Shown: positions 1-7,317 of the stretch, piece after piece
Layout of the letters: every line of letters starts with the position of its first letter
How positions within the stretch are numbered: position 1 is the stretch's first letter
Assembly: GCA_023430365.1 (NCBI GenBank)
Contig: JAEZAS010000394.1
Location: 1 to 11,235 of the forward strand
Source: Planctomycetota bacterium
GTDB taxonomy: Bacteria; Planctomycetota; Planctomycetia; Pirellulales; Pirellulaceae
Length of the DNA stretch: 11,235 bases
Reading direction: 5' to 3'
Position numbers and translations under genes: made by a program
Notes under the pieces: generated by a model
Seen by the model: the letters and a program-made list of their open reading frames with translations, nothing else
The model's database searches: none
Told to the model about the DNA's origin: nothing

Positions 1-494
1 TTCGCTGGTTGGCTCCGCTCGCAACGGTGGCGGCCCTGCTCCTGGTCGCCGTGGCAGTTGGCGTCTGGTCCGGTAACGGCAGGGGCTCCGCTGACGCGAC
101 GGTGTCGGCGGGCGGATCACCGCACAATCAGGCGACGCGGGGTGTCGTCGGCGTCGCCCTGCCGGGGCCGGTTGGAAAGGCTCCTTCCGCCGACGAGGCG
201 GTAGCTACACATGTGCCCGCCCCTACGGTTGCGCCAGTCGCTCCCGCCCCGCCCTACTCCGCCCCTCTGCCTTACCCGGTGTATGACTATCGCACCGCCA
301 TTGAGTCGCTAACGGGACAATGGCCGGGGACGGTCGGCCAGTTCGAGTACGCCCCTGGCGTCCGGCCGATCCGGGAATCTTTCTCGACCGCTTTTGAAAC
401 GCTGTTGCGGACCCTGCCGGGCCGGGCGGACGGCCGCGAACCGCAGCCGCTGCAATCCAGCTTCCTGGCGGGCCCCTACAGCTGCATCGCTTAA
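1..494 (+). CDS. C-terminal part of a membrane-anchored protein of unknown function (5' end outside window)
   Basis: The reading frame is open from the first complete codon at position 3 and ends with TAA at 492-494. No convincing start is visible: a TTG at 9 falls inside what is clearly a membrane segment, so the gene most likely begins upstream of the window. The visible protein opens with Arg-Trp, then about 18 hydrophobic residues rich in Ala, Val and Leu (one membrane helix). Next comes a roughly 70-residue low-complexity stretch rich in Ala, Pro, Gly and Val, then a more ordinary C-terminal region of about 70 residues containing VYDYRTAIESLTG and FETLLRTLPGR. A basic residue before a single helix followed by a Pro/Ala linker resembles the membrane segment of planctomycete anti-sigma-factor-like proteins, but the part that would prove this is missing. 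I do not recognise the family. Coding status is moderately sure; function is unknown. Confidence 0.55.
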   Translation, partial: RWLAPLATVAALLLVAVAVGVWSGNGRGSADATVSAGGSPHNQATRGVVGVALPGPVGKAPSADEAVATHVPAPTVAPVAPAPPYSAPLPYPVYDYRTAIESLTGQWPGTVGQFEYAPGVRPIRESFSTAFETLLRTLPGRADGREPQPLQSSFLAGPYSCIA

Positions 495-501
495 GCCACC
501 C

Positions 502-526
502 ACAACCCACCCTCTGTGGGGGTTGT
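502..526 (+). terminator. Possible stem-loop terminator after the first gene
   Basis: Seven bases after the TAA stop, ACAACCC (502-508) pairs perfectly with GGGTTGT (520-526). Two further C-G pairs can form inside across a bulged A. The tail is not a true T-run (TGAACAT), so intrinsic termination would be weak. Its position directly behind a stop codon is the main argument. Confidence 0.35.
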
Positions 527-811
527 TGAACATGGGCCGCTGCCGCACAGCCTTTGGCACTTATCTTCAGTTCTACCAACGCCTTGCGTACCATCACCGA
601 GGCGTTTGCGCCCTCTTGTAGGACTTGTACCGGCTGGGTCGCCACGCCTGGGCGGAACGTCTACCCGATCGCGCATCCTTGCCCAAACCGCAAGGACTCG
701 CACAACCCTACATTTTTACTGGCCGTTCGACTTTCCCCAGCCTGCGGATCGATTACATACCTGTCGCCGCGATAGTCCTCCCCAGACTCTCTCGCTCAAC
801 CAAGGTGTGCT
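527..811. other. Noncoding spacer with one short palindrome
   Basis: No frame here has coding character; the open frames that cross it are compositionally odd and lack credible starts. The one clear structure is a perfect 7-bp inverted repeat, TCCTTGC (676-682) and GCAAGGA (690-696), with a 7-base loop. It could be an operator or a leader hairpin for the gene starting at 812. A short T-run lies at 713-717. I see no convincing -35/-10 pair. Confidence 0.5.
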
Positions 812-1186
812 GTGGCTAAGTCGAATCAGAACGAAGTGCAAATGAACCGTCGGGACAAGTCGGAACGCCGGAAGGGCGAAGACCGCCGCAAGGCGAGCAC
901 GCCCGTGGCCGTGGAGCGGCGGAGTGCCACGCCAGAGCGCCGTAAGGTCCAGCGCCGCCGTCAGATCGACCCCACCACCTGCGAGCGGGACTATTCGGGC
1001 GAAGAGATCGAGTTCATGCACGCCCTCGACGCTTATAAGCGGAGCAGCGGCCGGATGTTTCCGACCTGCAGCGAGATCCTGGAAGTGATCCGCGGCCTGG
1101 GCTATGTGCGACTCTCGTCCGAGTCGACGGCCGCCAGCCCGGAAGCGACTCCGGCCCAGTCGGACGAAACGACCATCGCCGGCTAA
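812..1186 (+). CDS. Small basic protein with ERR repeats, uncharacterised
   Basis: A 124-residue protein with a GTG start at 812, preceded by AAGG at 802-805 with a 6-base gap. An in-frame ATG at 842 (residue 11) is the alternative start, but its upstream sequence is poorer. Residues 13-51 are strongly basic and built on a repeated Glu/Asp-Arg-Arg unit: SERRK, EDRRK, VERRS, PERRK and QRRRQ. Residues 52-101 form a compact, probably helical region (DYSGEEIEFMHALDAYKR, then FPTCSEILEVIRGLGYVRL) that resembles a small helix-turn-helix or winged-helix-like fold. The last 20 or so residues are a polar, probably disordered tail. No signal peptide or membrane segment is present, so it should be cytoplasmic. 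The basic part suggests nucleic-acid or ribosome binding, but this is inference. It is followed by a strong terminator at 1268, so it appears to be the last gene of its transcript and possibly the only one. Confidence 0.82.
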   Translation: MAKSNQNEVQMNRRDKSERRKGEDRRKASTPVAVERRSATPERRKVQRRRQIDPTTCERDYSGEEIEFMHALDAYKRSSGRMFPTCSEILEVIRGLGYVRLSSESTAASPEATPAQSDETTIAG

Positions 1187-1267
1187 GCTCGAGCGATCGA
1201 CCCAGGACTCGGCAGCGGACGGCCTAGAGACGATCCGCGCATCAAATCAGACCCACGGCCCGTCCGT

Positions 1268-1303
1268 AGCGGGGCAGTCGCCAGGCGCGACTGCCCCGTT
1301 TTT
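1268..1303 (+). terminator. Strong intrinsic terminator
   Basis: A perfect 12-bp stem, CGGGGCAGTCGC (1270-1281) with GCGACTGCCCCG (1287-1298), has a 5-base loop and is followed directly by TTTTT (1299-1303). G1269 and A1268 can pair with the first two T residues. A second perfect 6-bp hairpin, GGGCTT/AAGCCC (1311-1328), lies just downstream. The element sits 84 bases after the stop of the ERR-repeat gene and points toward the TPR gene, so the TPR gene should have its own promoter. Confidence 0.93.
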
Positions 1304-1448
1304 GCTTTTCGGGCTTGTCGCAAAGCCCTTCCAGCGGCTACCTTCCCCGCGCTCCTCCGTCGGCGAACCCCGCCCGGGTGCGGCTGTCCTGATCGCCTGG
1401 GACCGCTATCGCCCCGCCGCCGTTGAGAGCCCTGTGAGGGCCCCAGCT

Positions 1449-2189
1449 GTGAACACCACTGCCAAACCAATAACTTCCGCCGCCTGGCTTTGCTGCTTTG
1501 CGGTCGCGGCGGCGCTGTCGTCCGGCTGTGGCATGGTGGCCAATGGGCGCAACGTCGACGGCGTCCGCTACTTCCAGCAGGGACAGTACGGTGTGGCGGT
1601 TCAGCGGTTTCAAGCGGCGCTGGCAGCCGATCGCACCAACGCCGACGCCTACTACAACCTGGCGGCGACCTACCACCGGGTCGGCGTGCAAAACAAAGAC
1701 AGCGCTTCGCTCGCTTCGGCGGAATCGCTCTATCGCCAGGCGCTCGACATCAACCCGAACCACGTCGACGGCCGGCGGGGCCTCGCGGTTCTGCTAACCG
1801 AAACGAATCGCACGGACGAAGCGTTCGGGATGCTACGGCAGTGGGTGGCCACCAATCCGACGCTGGCGGACGCCCGCGTGGAGCTGGCTCGCCTGCACGA
1901 AGAGTATGGAGATAAGAAGACAGCGGAGACGCAGCTCGCAGAATCGCTACAGATCAACCCCAACAACTGGCGAGCTCATGCGGCACTCGGCCGGCTGCGC
2001 GAGCAATCAGGGGACTACGCCCAAGCCCTGGCGAACTACCAGCGGGCCTATCAGATCAATCAGTTCCAGCCGCAACTGGCCGAACGCATCGCATCGCTGC
2101 AGCGTCAGGCCACCAACATCTATGCGACCCCCGCCCCTTATGGCGGAACGACGACGGCGACCAATCCGCGTCCGGACATGCGTTATTAA
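1449..2189 (+). CDS. Secreted TPR-repeat protein, probable lipoprotein
   Basis: A 246-residue protein. I chose the GTG at 1449 because GAGGG (1436-1440) lies 8 bases upstream and the start gives a classic export signal. Longer starts in this frame run through the terminator and lack coding character. Residues 1-27 form the signal: a short polar start, a hydrophobic run (AAWLCCFAVAAAL), then LSSGC with Cys27 as the likely lipidated residue. The Leu sits at -4 rather than the usual -3, so lipidation is likely rather than certain. Residues 35-205 hold about five tetratricopeptide repeats, with recurring A-YYNLA, YRQALDINPN, ARVELARLHEEYG and RAHAALGRLREQSGDYAQAL elements. The second repeat carries an insertion around residues 80-90. 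The tail (220-246) is Pro/Thr/Gly-rich and probably disordered. TPRs bind protein partners, so this is likely a scaffold outside the cytoplasmic membrane. The partner is unknown. Confidence 0.85.
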   Translation: MNTTAKPITSAAWLCCFAVAAALSSGCGMVANGRNVDGVRYFQQGQYGVAVQRFQAALAADRTNADAYYNLAATYHRVGVQNKDSASLASAESLYRQALDINPNHVDGRRGLAVLLTETNRTDEAFGMLRQWVATNPTLADARVELARLHEEYGDKKTAETQLAESLQINPNNWRAHAALGRLREQSGDYAQALANYQRAYQINQFQPQLAERIASLQRQATNIYATPAPYGGTTTATNPRPDMRY

Positions 2190-2197
2190 AGTTGTCG

Positions 2198-2224
2198 TGT
2201 GCCGCTCGACTGGCCGGCGGCACA
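2198..2224 (+). terminator. Possible hairpin terminator after the TPR gene
   Basis: TGTGCCGC (2198-2205) pairs perfectly with GCGGCACA (2217-2224), eight bases after the TAA stop. The loop is 11 bases. The downstream sequence is not a T-run, so this may be a 3'-end stabilising hairpin or a weak terminator. Confidence 0.35.
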
Positions 2225-2299
2225 ACGCTTCTAAACCCTACAACCGTGCCCATCTTCGGCATGGATAGCTGATTCCACGGGTTGCCGTCTGGCCGCTTT

Positions 2300-2327
2300 T
2301 TGACAGGGAAATCGAGCGACCTAGCTT
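2300..2327 (+). promoter_or_regulatory. Candidate promoter for the GGDEF gene
   Basis: A perfect -35 consensus TTGACA (2300-2305) is followed after 16 bases by TAGCTT (2322-2327), which matches the -10 consensus at three of six positions. It would give a leader of about 60 bases before the ATG at 2395. The -35 is the convincing half. Confidence 0.4.
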
Positions 2328-2394
2328 TAGGTGATAGACCGCTTCGGACCCGGGCAGAATGCGCGGGCAGTTTGCGGTTTTCACGTGAGGCATT

Positions 2395-4137
2395 ATGTCG
2401 CCACTGCTCGAAATCGCCGCTTTCGGCACTGCAGGCCTGACCGGCTTTGCAGCGGGGTGGTGGTGTCGACATATCAAGCGATCGGCGCCAACCGTGGTCG
2501 TCACGGAGCAGGCCGCGCAGAACCTCGAGGAACTCTCGCCCGAACGTCAGGCCGCTCATCAGAAGGCCAAGAACCTGCTCAGCCAGGTGCACGCCATTAC
2601 CGCCCGCGTTGCGGCGCAGGTCGGCGAACATCATACGAAAATGCAGGCCATCAACGATGAACTGAGCCATGCCGACGGCTCCGACATCGAGACGATCATG
2701 GCCACCGTCAACCGCCTAGTCGAAGCCAACATGCAGATGCAAACGCAACTGCAGACGGCCGAGAAGAAGATGGACGATCAGGCGCGGACGATCGAGTGCT
2801 ACATCAGCGAAGCCCGCACCGACGCGCTGACGGGCATCTTCAATCGCCGCGCGTTCGATGAAGAGCTAGAGCGTTGCGCCGAAGAACAGCAGGCGGGACA
2901 GTCGGCGTGCATCATGATGATCGACGTCGATTACTTCAAGAAATTCAACGACACGCACGGCCACAAGGCGGGCGACGAAGTGCTCAAGGCGGTCGCCAAG
3001 CAGCTCAAGGAAACGGCGGGCAAGGATCATGTCGTCTGCCGCTATGGCGGTGAGGAATTCGCCGTGCTGCTGCGAGGCGAATCGATCCCCGGCGGCGTCC
3101 GGGCGGCGGAACGGACTCGCTCTGCGATTAGCGCGCTGCACATTCGTTTCGAAGGCAAGGTGCTGCGAGTCACCGCCAGCGCCGGCATGGCGGAGATCAT
3201 CGGTCATGAGCCGGGCGAACGCGCCGTTGCCCGAGCCGATGCGGCCCTTTACTGCAGCAAGAAGGCTGGCCGAAATCAGGGGCACTTCCACGACGGGGAG
3301 GGCTTCAAGCCGTTCGTGGCGGACGCGACCGAGTTTCTCAGCAAGCTCGCCGAACGGCAGGAACCCACAGTCGACGATCGTCTGGGACCGGCCAGCCACG
3401 CCCAGCCCCGAGAAGAGAGCGACCTGACGGCAGCTAAGCGCGGCATGGGTCCGGCGTCGCACGCAGCGGGCGGCACCTGGGAAACCGGCTCGTCCGAAAG
3501 ACTGTCCGCCAAGCTCGAAGGAGAGTGGAAAACCTCGCAAGCTGCGGCCGCGGGCGGGGCGTCCAAGGAAATCTGGGAAACCAACGCTTCTCAACTAAGC
3601 CACGCGAACGAGAAAGATTCCGTCACGGGACTCTCGAACCACGCGGCCTACTACGAGGATCTGGAACGTCGGGTCGAGGAATACAAGCGCGGCGGCGCCC
3701 CGGTGCTCGTCATGATGGTTCAGGTCGACGGTTGGGCTAAGATCGTGAAAAAGCGTGGCTCCGACGCCGGAGACTTCGCCTTGAAGGCGATCGCGAGATT
3801 GCTCAAAGCCACGGTCCGCGATATGGATCATCTAGCGCGCTTCGATGACGATTCGTTCAGCGTCATGTTGCCGACCGCGGGCTTTGAGGACGGGCTTTCG
3901 ATCGCCCGCCGGCTCCAACAGGCCCTGACCCGCTGCCAGCTCTCGCACGCCGGTCAGCCGATGACCCTGACAACGAGCATTGGTCTGGCCACCGCCCAAA
4001 CCGACGACACCGCAGGACGCTTGATTCAGCGCGTGGTGGCCGCCCAGAACAACGCGGCTAACCGCGGCGGCCAGCGGATTTACTTGCACGACGGCGCTCG
4101 CCTGCAACTGCACGAATGGCAAAACGTCGGCGCCTAG
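2395..4137 (+). CDS. Membrane-anchored tandem GGDEF protein (probable diguanylate cyclase with a degenerate second domain)
   Basis: A 580-residue protein with an ATG at 2395 and GTGAGG at 2385-2390, four bases upstream. Residues 4-24 form one membrane helix. Residues 38-140 are helical and charged, probably a coiled coil. GGDEF domain 1 (about 140-300) starts with DALTGIFNRR and keeps the metal and substrate residues Asp177, Asn185 and Asp194 plus the signature GGEEF (218-222), so it should make cyclic di-GMP from two GTP in the cytoplasm. The RxxD inhibitory site expected just before GGEEF is absent (the sequence there is GKDH). A low-complexity linker (about 300-400) contains GPASHA twice (331-336, 352-357). 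Domain 2 (about 405-570) starts with DSVTGLSN but has Gln443 and Val451 where domain 1 has Asp177 and Asn185, and DDDSF (484-488) in place of GGEEF. It is therefore probably not catalytic and may sense, dimerise or regulate. No PilZ, EAL or sensor gene adjoins it. Confidence 0.92.
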   Translation: MSPLLEIAAFGTAGLTGFAAGWWCRHIKRSAPTVVVTEQAAQNLEELSPERQAAHQKAKNLLSQVHAITARVAAQVGEHHTKMQAINDELSHADGSDIETIMATVNRLVEANMQMQTQLQTAEKKMDDQARTIECYISEARTDALTGIFNRRAFDEELERCAEEQQAGQSACIMMIDVDYFKKFNDTHGHKAGDEVLKAVAKQLKETAGKDHVVCRYGGEEFAVLLRGESIPGGVRAAERTRSAISALHIRFEGKVLRVTASAGMAEIIGHEPGERAVARADAALYCSKKAGRNQGHFHDGEGFKPFVADATEFLSKLAERQEPTVDDRLGPASHAQPREESDLTAAKRGMGPASHAAGGTWETGSSERLSAKLEGEWKTSQAAAAGGASKEIWETNASQLSHANEKDSVTGLSNHAAYYEDLERRVEEYKRGGAPVLVMMVQVDGWAKIVKKRGSDAGDFALKAIARLLKATVRDMDHLARFDDDSFSVMLPTAGFEDGLSIARRLQQALTRCQLSHAGQPMTLTTSIGLATAQTDDTAGRLIQRVVAAQNNAANRGGQRIYLHDGARLQLHEWQNVGA

Positions 4138-4305
4138 CGGTTCCGCGCAGGCCAGCTTCTGCGGCGAACTTTCTTCGTCGAAAACGGTCCCTCCTTGCGA
4201 CCTCCGACCGGGTTGGTTTCAAGCCTGCCCAGGCCCTCATGAAAAGTCGGCGGATGCGTCTGGCTGAGGCCGGACGCCACCCTACCGGTTCCGGGGCATG
4301 AGGCG

Positions 4306-4352
4306 TACAATCGTGAATTCCCCGGGCCGCCCCTGTCGGGCCTGCGGCGGGG
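4306..4352 (+). promoter_or_regulatory. Candidate -10 box and leader hairpin upstream of serC
   Basis: TACAAT (4306-4311) matches the -10 consensus at five of six positions, but no good -35 lies 16-18 bases upstream. Downstream, CCCCG and CCGC (4320-4330) can pair with GCGG and CGGGG (4344-4352) across a GG bulge, giving a leader hairpin that ends 8 bases before the serC Shine-Dalgarno GAGGA (4361-4365). The rest of the spacer 4138-4305 shows nothing I can name; the preceding GGDEF gene has no clear terminator. Confidence 0.3.
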
Positions 4353-4370
4353 CACTTTGCGAGGATTGCG

Positions 4371-5480
4371 ATGTCGACGACGACTGCGACCGAACGGGTT
4401 TACAACTTCTCTCCCGGCCCTGCCGTGCTTCCCTTGCCGGTTCTCGAGCAGGCCCAGCGTGAACTGGTCTCCCTGCCAGGCTATGGCATGAGTGTGCTCG
4501 AGATGAGCCACCGCAGCAAAGGCTTCCTGGACATCCTGGCCGAGGCCAAGCAGAACCTGAAGACGCTGCTGAGCATTCCCGACAACTACCACGTGCTGTT
4601 CCTGCAGGGCGGTTCGCGGTTGCAGTTCTCGATGGTTCCGATGAACCTGCTCCGCGGCCAGTCGCAGCCAGCCGAGTATCTGATCACCGGTTCGTGGAGC
4701 AAGATGGCCCTGGAAGAGGCCAAGCGCGAAGGCCAGGTGAACGTGGTCTGGGACGGCAAGGCGACGAACTTCGACCGCCTGCCGGCCGCCGGCGAGCTGA
4801 AGCTCAACAAGAGCGCCGCCTACACCTATCTCTGCTCGAACGAGACGATCCAAGGCGTTCAGTTCCACGACGAACCCGACACGGGCGATTCGCCGCTCGT
4901 TATCGACGCCTCGTCCGACTTCCTGTATCGCAAGCTGCCGGTCGAGAAGTACGGCCTGATCTATGCCTGTGCCCAAAAGAACGCAGGCCCGGCCGGCGTC
5001 ACGGCGGTGATCATCCGGGACGATCTCGTGGCCCGCAGCCAGGACTCGCTTCCGGGCTATCTGAACTTCAAGAATCACGTCAAGGAAGATTCGCTCTTCA
5101 ACACCCCGCCGACGTTCGCGATCTACCTGATGGGACTCGTACTGCGCTGGCTGAAGGACGACATCGGCGGCCTCGACCGCATGCACGAGCAGAACAAGCA
5201 GAAGGCCAAACTGCTGTACGACATCATCGACGGCAGCGGCGGGTTCTACCGTGGCCACGCCCAGCCGGCGAATCGCTCGCTGATGAACGTGACCTTCCGC
5301 CTGCCGAGCGAAGAGCTCGAAAAGAAGTTCTGCAAGGACGGCGAGCAGCGCGGTCTCGACGGCTTGAAGGGTCACCGCAGCGTCGGTGGCATTCGGGCCT
5401 CGATCTACAACGCGATGCCGGTTGCCGGCGTGGAAGCGCTCGCCGAATACATGCGGGAATTCCAGCGTGTGAACGGCTAA
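4371..5480 (+). CDS. serC: Phosphoserine aminotransferase
   Basis: A 369-residue, full-length SerC, the class V PLP-dependent aminotransferase that converts 3-phosphohydroxypyruvate and glutamate to O-phosphoserine and 2-oxoglutarate in the cytoplasm. It is the second step of serine synthesis. The ATG at 4371 is preceded by GAGGA (4361-4365). Visible hallmarks are the N-terminal YNFSPGPAVLP (11-21), MSHRSKGF (45-52), the phosphate-binding loop region LQGGSRLQF (78-86), ITGSWS with Trp109 positioned to stack on PLP, CSNETIQGVQF (155-165), VIDASSDFL with Asp179, and the Schiff-base lysine Lys203 in ACAQKNAGPAG. The C-terminal signature GHRSVGGIRASIYNA spans 334-348. The loop reads GGSRLQF where many family members have a small residue after Ser; this looks like normal family variation. 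serA follows after 159 bases on the same strand, so the two probably share a transcript, with regulatory structure between them. Confidence 0.97.
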   Translation: MSTTTATERVYNFSPGPAVLPLPVLEQAQRELVSLPGYGMSVLEMSHRSKGFLDILAEAKQNLKTLLSIPDNYHVLFLQGGSRLQFSMVPMNLLRGQSQPAEYLITGSWSKMALEEAKREGQVNVVWDGKATNFDRLPAAGELKLNKSAAYTYLCSNETIQGVQFHDEPDTGDSPLVIDASSDFLYRKLPVEKYGLIYACAQKNAGPAGVTAVIIRDDLVARSQDSLPGYLNFKNHVKEDSLFNTPPTFAIYLMGLVLRWLKDDIGGLDRMHEQNKQKAKLLYDIIDGSGGFYRGHAQPANRSLMNVTFRLPSEELEKKFCKDGEQRGLDGLKGHRSVGGIRASIYNAMPVAGVEALAEYMREFQRVNG

Positions 5481-5597
5481 CGCCGTTGTCGGCGGGACGC
5501 CAGGCCAGGCGTTCCGCTTCCTCGCCGTGCGAGGCAAGCTGCAATCCTGGGAACGCCACTGCCGACGTTCCCTCCCCTGGCTCGTTCCCATTTCTTT
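5472..5597 (+). promoter_or_regulatory. Overlapping, competing stem-loops between serC and serA (possible attenuator or operator cluster)
   Basis: AACGGC/GCCGTT (5472-5477 with 5482-5487) spans the serC stop codon. CGCCG/CGGCG (5481-5485 with 5490-5494) competes with it. Next is a 10-bp stem with one G-U pair, GCGGGACGCC (5492-5501) with GGCGTTCCGC (5508-5517). Part of its right arm, GGCGTTCC (5508-5515), is also perfectly complementary to GGAACGCC (5550-5557). GGGAACG (5549-5555) can instead pair with CGTTCCC at 5566-5572 or 5583-5589; with the latter the helix reaches 8 bp (5548-5555 with 5583-5590) and is followed by TTTCTTT (5591-5597). The 1:2, 2:3, 3:4 layout ending in a T-rich tract resembles an attenuator. 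The same repeats could equally be protein-binding sites. Either role is inference. Confidence 0.45.
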
Positions 5598-5639
5598 GCT
5601 CCGCTACCCCCCTCTCGATTGCTGGACTCGTACAAGCCC

Positions 5640-7262
5640 ATGGCACGCATCATCGTTCTCGATTCGATCGCTCAAGAAGGTCTCGACATGCTGGCTGCGG
5701 CGCCAGGTATCGAGTACGAGGTTCGCACGGGTCTCAAAGGGGATGCACTGCGGCAGGCGCTCACCGAGTTCGACGGGGCCATCTGCCGCAGCGGTGTGAC
5801 GATTACAGCCGAAGCGCTCGACAACAACCGGCGTCTGAAGGCCATCGCTCGGGCCGGCGTGGGAACGGACAACATCGATAAGAACGCGGCGACCCGGCTG
5901 GGCATCGTCGTGATGAACACTCCCACGGGCAACACGCTCAGCACCGCGGAACACGCCTTCACGCTGATGTGCGCTCTGTCGCGCCGCGTCGCCGAGGCGT
6001 TCCAGAAGCTTCGCGAAGGCAAGTGGGACCGTAAGACGTTCATGGGCACCCAGCTGGCCGACAAGACGCTCGGCATCGTGGGCCTGGGACGCATCGGCCA
6101 GGAAGTCGCCAAGCGGGCGATCGCCTTCCAGATGCGCGTGATTGGTTACGATCCGTTCATGTCGACCGAGCAGGCGGCGAAGCTGGGGATCGAGCGAGTC
6201 GAAACGGTGCAAGACATGCTGCCCCGGATCGACTATCTGACCGTTCACACGCCGCTCACTCCCGAGACCGAGAACCTGATCGGCCTCAAGGAAATCGAGA
6301 TCATGAAGCCGGGCGTGCGGTTGATCAACTGCGCTCGCGGCGGCATCTACAACGAGGAAGCGCTCGTCGAAGGGCTGAAAAGCGGCAAGCTCGGCGGCGT
6401 CGCACTCGACGTGTTCAAGGACGAGCCCTGCACCGACAGCCCGCTGTTTGGTTTGCCCAACGTCATCTGCACCCCGCACTTGGGCGCCAGCACGGAAGAG
6501 GCCCAAACCCAGGTGGCCATCGAAGCGGTGCAACTGCTGATCAACTTCTTCACCAGCGGCGAAGTCCGCCATGCGGTGAACATGGCCTCGGTCGATCCGA
6601 AAACCCTGGAAGCGCTTCGCGGCTACATGGATCTGTCGTATCGCCTCGGCCTGCTGATGTCGCAGTGGGGAAGCGGCAATATCGAAGGCTGCAATCTGCA
6701 CTACCGCGGCGAAGTGACCCAAAAGAACACCAAGCTGCTGACCGCTGCCTTCTGTGCCGGCCTGCTGGAGCGTGCCACCGAAGAGGAAGTGAACGGCGTG
6801 AACTCGGAGGTTCTGCTTCGCGAGCGTGGCATTCACCTGAGCGAAGAATCGTCGAGCGACATGGGCGCTTTCAGCTCGTCGATCCGGGCGGAAGTGACCA
6901 GCGGCACGCAGAAGTGCGTCGCCAGCGGCACCCTGTTCGGCAACAACATGCCGCGGCTGATCCGTCTGGGAGACCACCGCCTGGAAGCCTATCTCGATGG
7001 CGTGTTGCTGATTTTCACCCACAGCGACGTGCCGGGCATCATCGGCCGTGTAGGCACCATTTTCGGCAACCACAAGGTGAACATCGCCCAGATGTCGGTC
7101 GGCCGCAGCGCACCGGGCCAGGAAGCGATCGGCGTGCTGAATCTCGACGGCGTTCCGCCGGCCGAAGCCATTGAGGAGGTCAAGCAGATCGGCGACGTCC
7201 GCAGCGTGCGGGTCATCGAACTGCCGAAGGCGGGTGAATCGCCCGCCTGGCTGCAGGCCTAG
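5640..7262 (+). CDS. serA: D-3-phosphoglycerate dehydrogenase, long type with ACT domain
   Basis: A 540-residue enzyme that oxidises 3-phosphoglycerate to 3-phosphohydroxypyruvate with NAD, the first step of serine synthesis. The ATG at 5640 gives the family's usual start MARIIVLDSI. The frame opens at a TTG at 5619, but that would add seven atypical residues. No good Shine-Dalgarno precedes 5640. The nucleotide-binding loop is GLGRIG (148-153), with the ribose-binding Asp171 in GYDPF. The catalytic set is Arg233 (NCARGG), Glu262 (DEP) and His280 (TPHLGAST). Residues of about 318-445 form the intervening domain of the long form, and residues 455-528 form an ACT domain (FTHSDVPGIIGRVGTIFGNHKVNIAQM), the usual serine-binding regulatory module. 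This is the 520-540 residue architecture known from Mycobacterium and Bacillus rather than the shorter E. coli form. It follows serC, and the gene order fits a serine operon. Confidence 0.97.
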   Translation: MARIIVLDSIAQEGLDMLAAAPGIEYEVRTGLKGDALRQALTEFDGAICRSGVTITAEALDNNRRLKAIARAGVGTDNIDKNAATRLGIVVMNTPTGNTLSTAEHAFTLMCALSRRVAEAFQKLREGKWDRKTFMGTQLADKTLGIVGLGRIGQEVAKRAIAFQMRVIGYDPFMSTEQAAKLGIERVETVQDMLPRIDYLTVHTPLTPETENLIGLKEIEIMKPGVRLINCARGGIYNEEALVEGLKSGKLGGVALDVFKDEPCTDSPLFGLPNVICTPHLGASTEEAQTQVAIEAVQLLINFFTSGEVRHAVNMASVDPKTLEALRGYMDLSYRLGLLMSQWGSGNIEGCNLHYRGEVTQKNTKLLTAAFCAGLLERATEEEVNGVNSEVLLRERGIHLSEESSSDMGAFSSSIRAEVTSGTQKCVASGTLFGNNMPRLIRLGDHRLEAYLDGVLLIFTHSDVPGIIGRVGTIFGNHKVNIAQMSVGRSAPGQEAIGVLNLDGVPPAEAIEEVKQIGDVRSVRVIELPKAGESPAWLQA

Positions 7263-7284
7263 TTTGCAGGCCAGCCAACGGAAT

Positions 7285-7312
7285 GCTCGGCGGAGGAAAC
7301 GCTCAGCCGAGC
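7285..7312. terminator. Hairpin between convergent serA and the NtrC-type gene
   Basis: GCTCGGC (7285-7291) pairs perfectly with GCCGAGC (7306-7312) across a 14-base loop, and AGCC/GGCT (7273-7276 with 7316-7319) can extend it with an interior loop. It lies in the 55-base gap between two 3' ends, so it could serve both strands. There is no strong T-run on either side. Confidence 0.45.
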
Positions 7313-7317
7313 TTAGG

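Noticed and set aside
555..570. TGGCAC resembling a sigma-54 -24 element before the ERR-repeat gene
   Set aside because: The -12 position reads TTCAG and lacks the GC dinucleotide.
516..845. Open frame of 109 residues in the spacer before the ERR-repeat gene
   Set aside because: Its composition (many Pro, Arg, Thr, Cys) is unlike the neighbouring genes, no ribosome site is seen, and it overlaps the real gene start.
1104..1448. Upstream extension of the TPR reading frame
   Set aside because: It crosses the end of the ERR-repeat gene and a perfect terminator and lacks coding character. The GTG at 1449 gives a proper signal peptide.
4116..4301. Small open frame overlapping the end of the GGDEF gene
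   Set aside because: Arg-rich with no recognisable domain and no clear ribosome site; it looks like a high-GC artefact.
4134..5591. Long open frame on the - strand antisense to serC
   Set aside because: Its protein is a high-GC shadow rich in Arg, Ala, Val and Leu with no domain, lying wholly over a clear serC gene.
5619..5639. Alternative serA start at TTG 5619
   Set aside because: It adds seven residues not typical of the family, and the ATG at 5640 gives the standard MARIIVLDS start.
5604..7073. Long open frame on the - strand antisense to serA
   Set aside because: Same kind of shadow; serA on the + strand has all catalytic residues.
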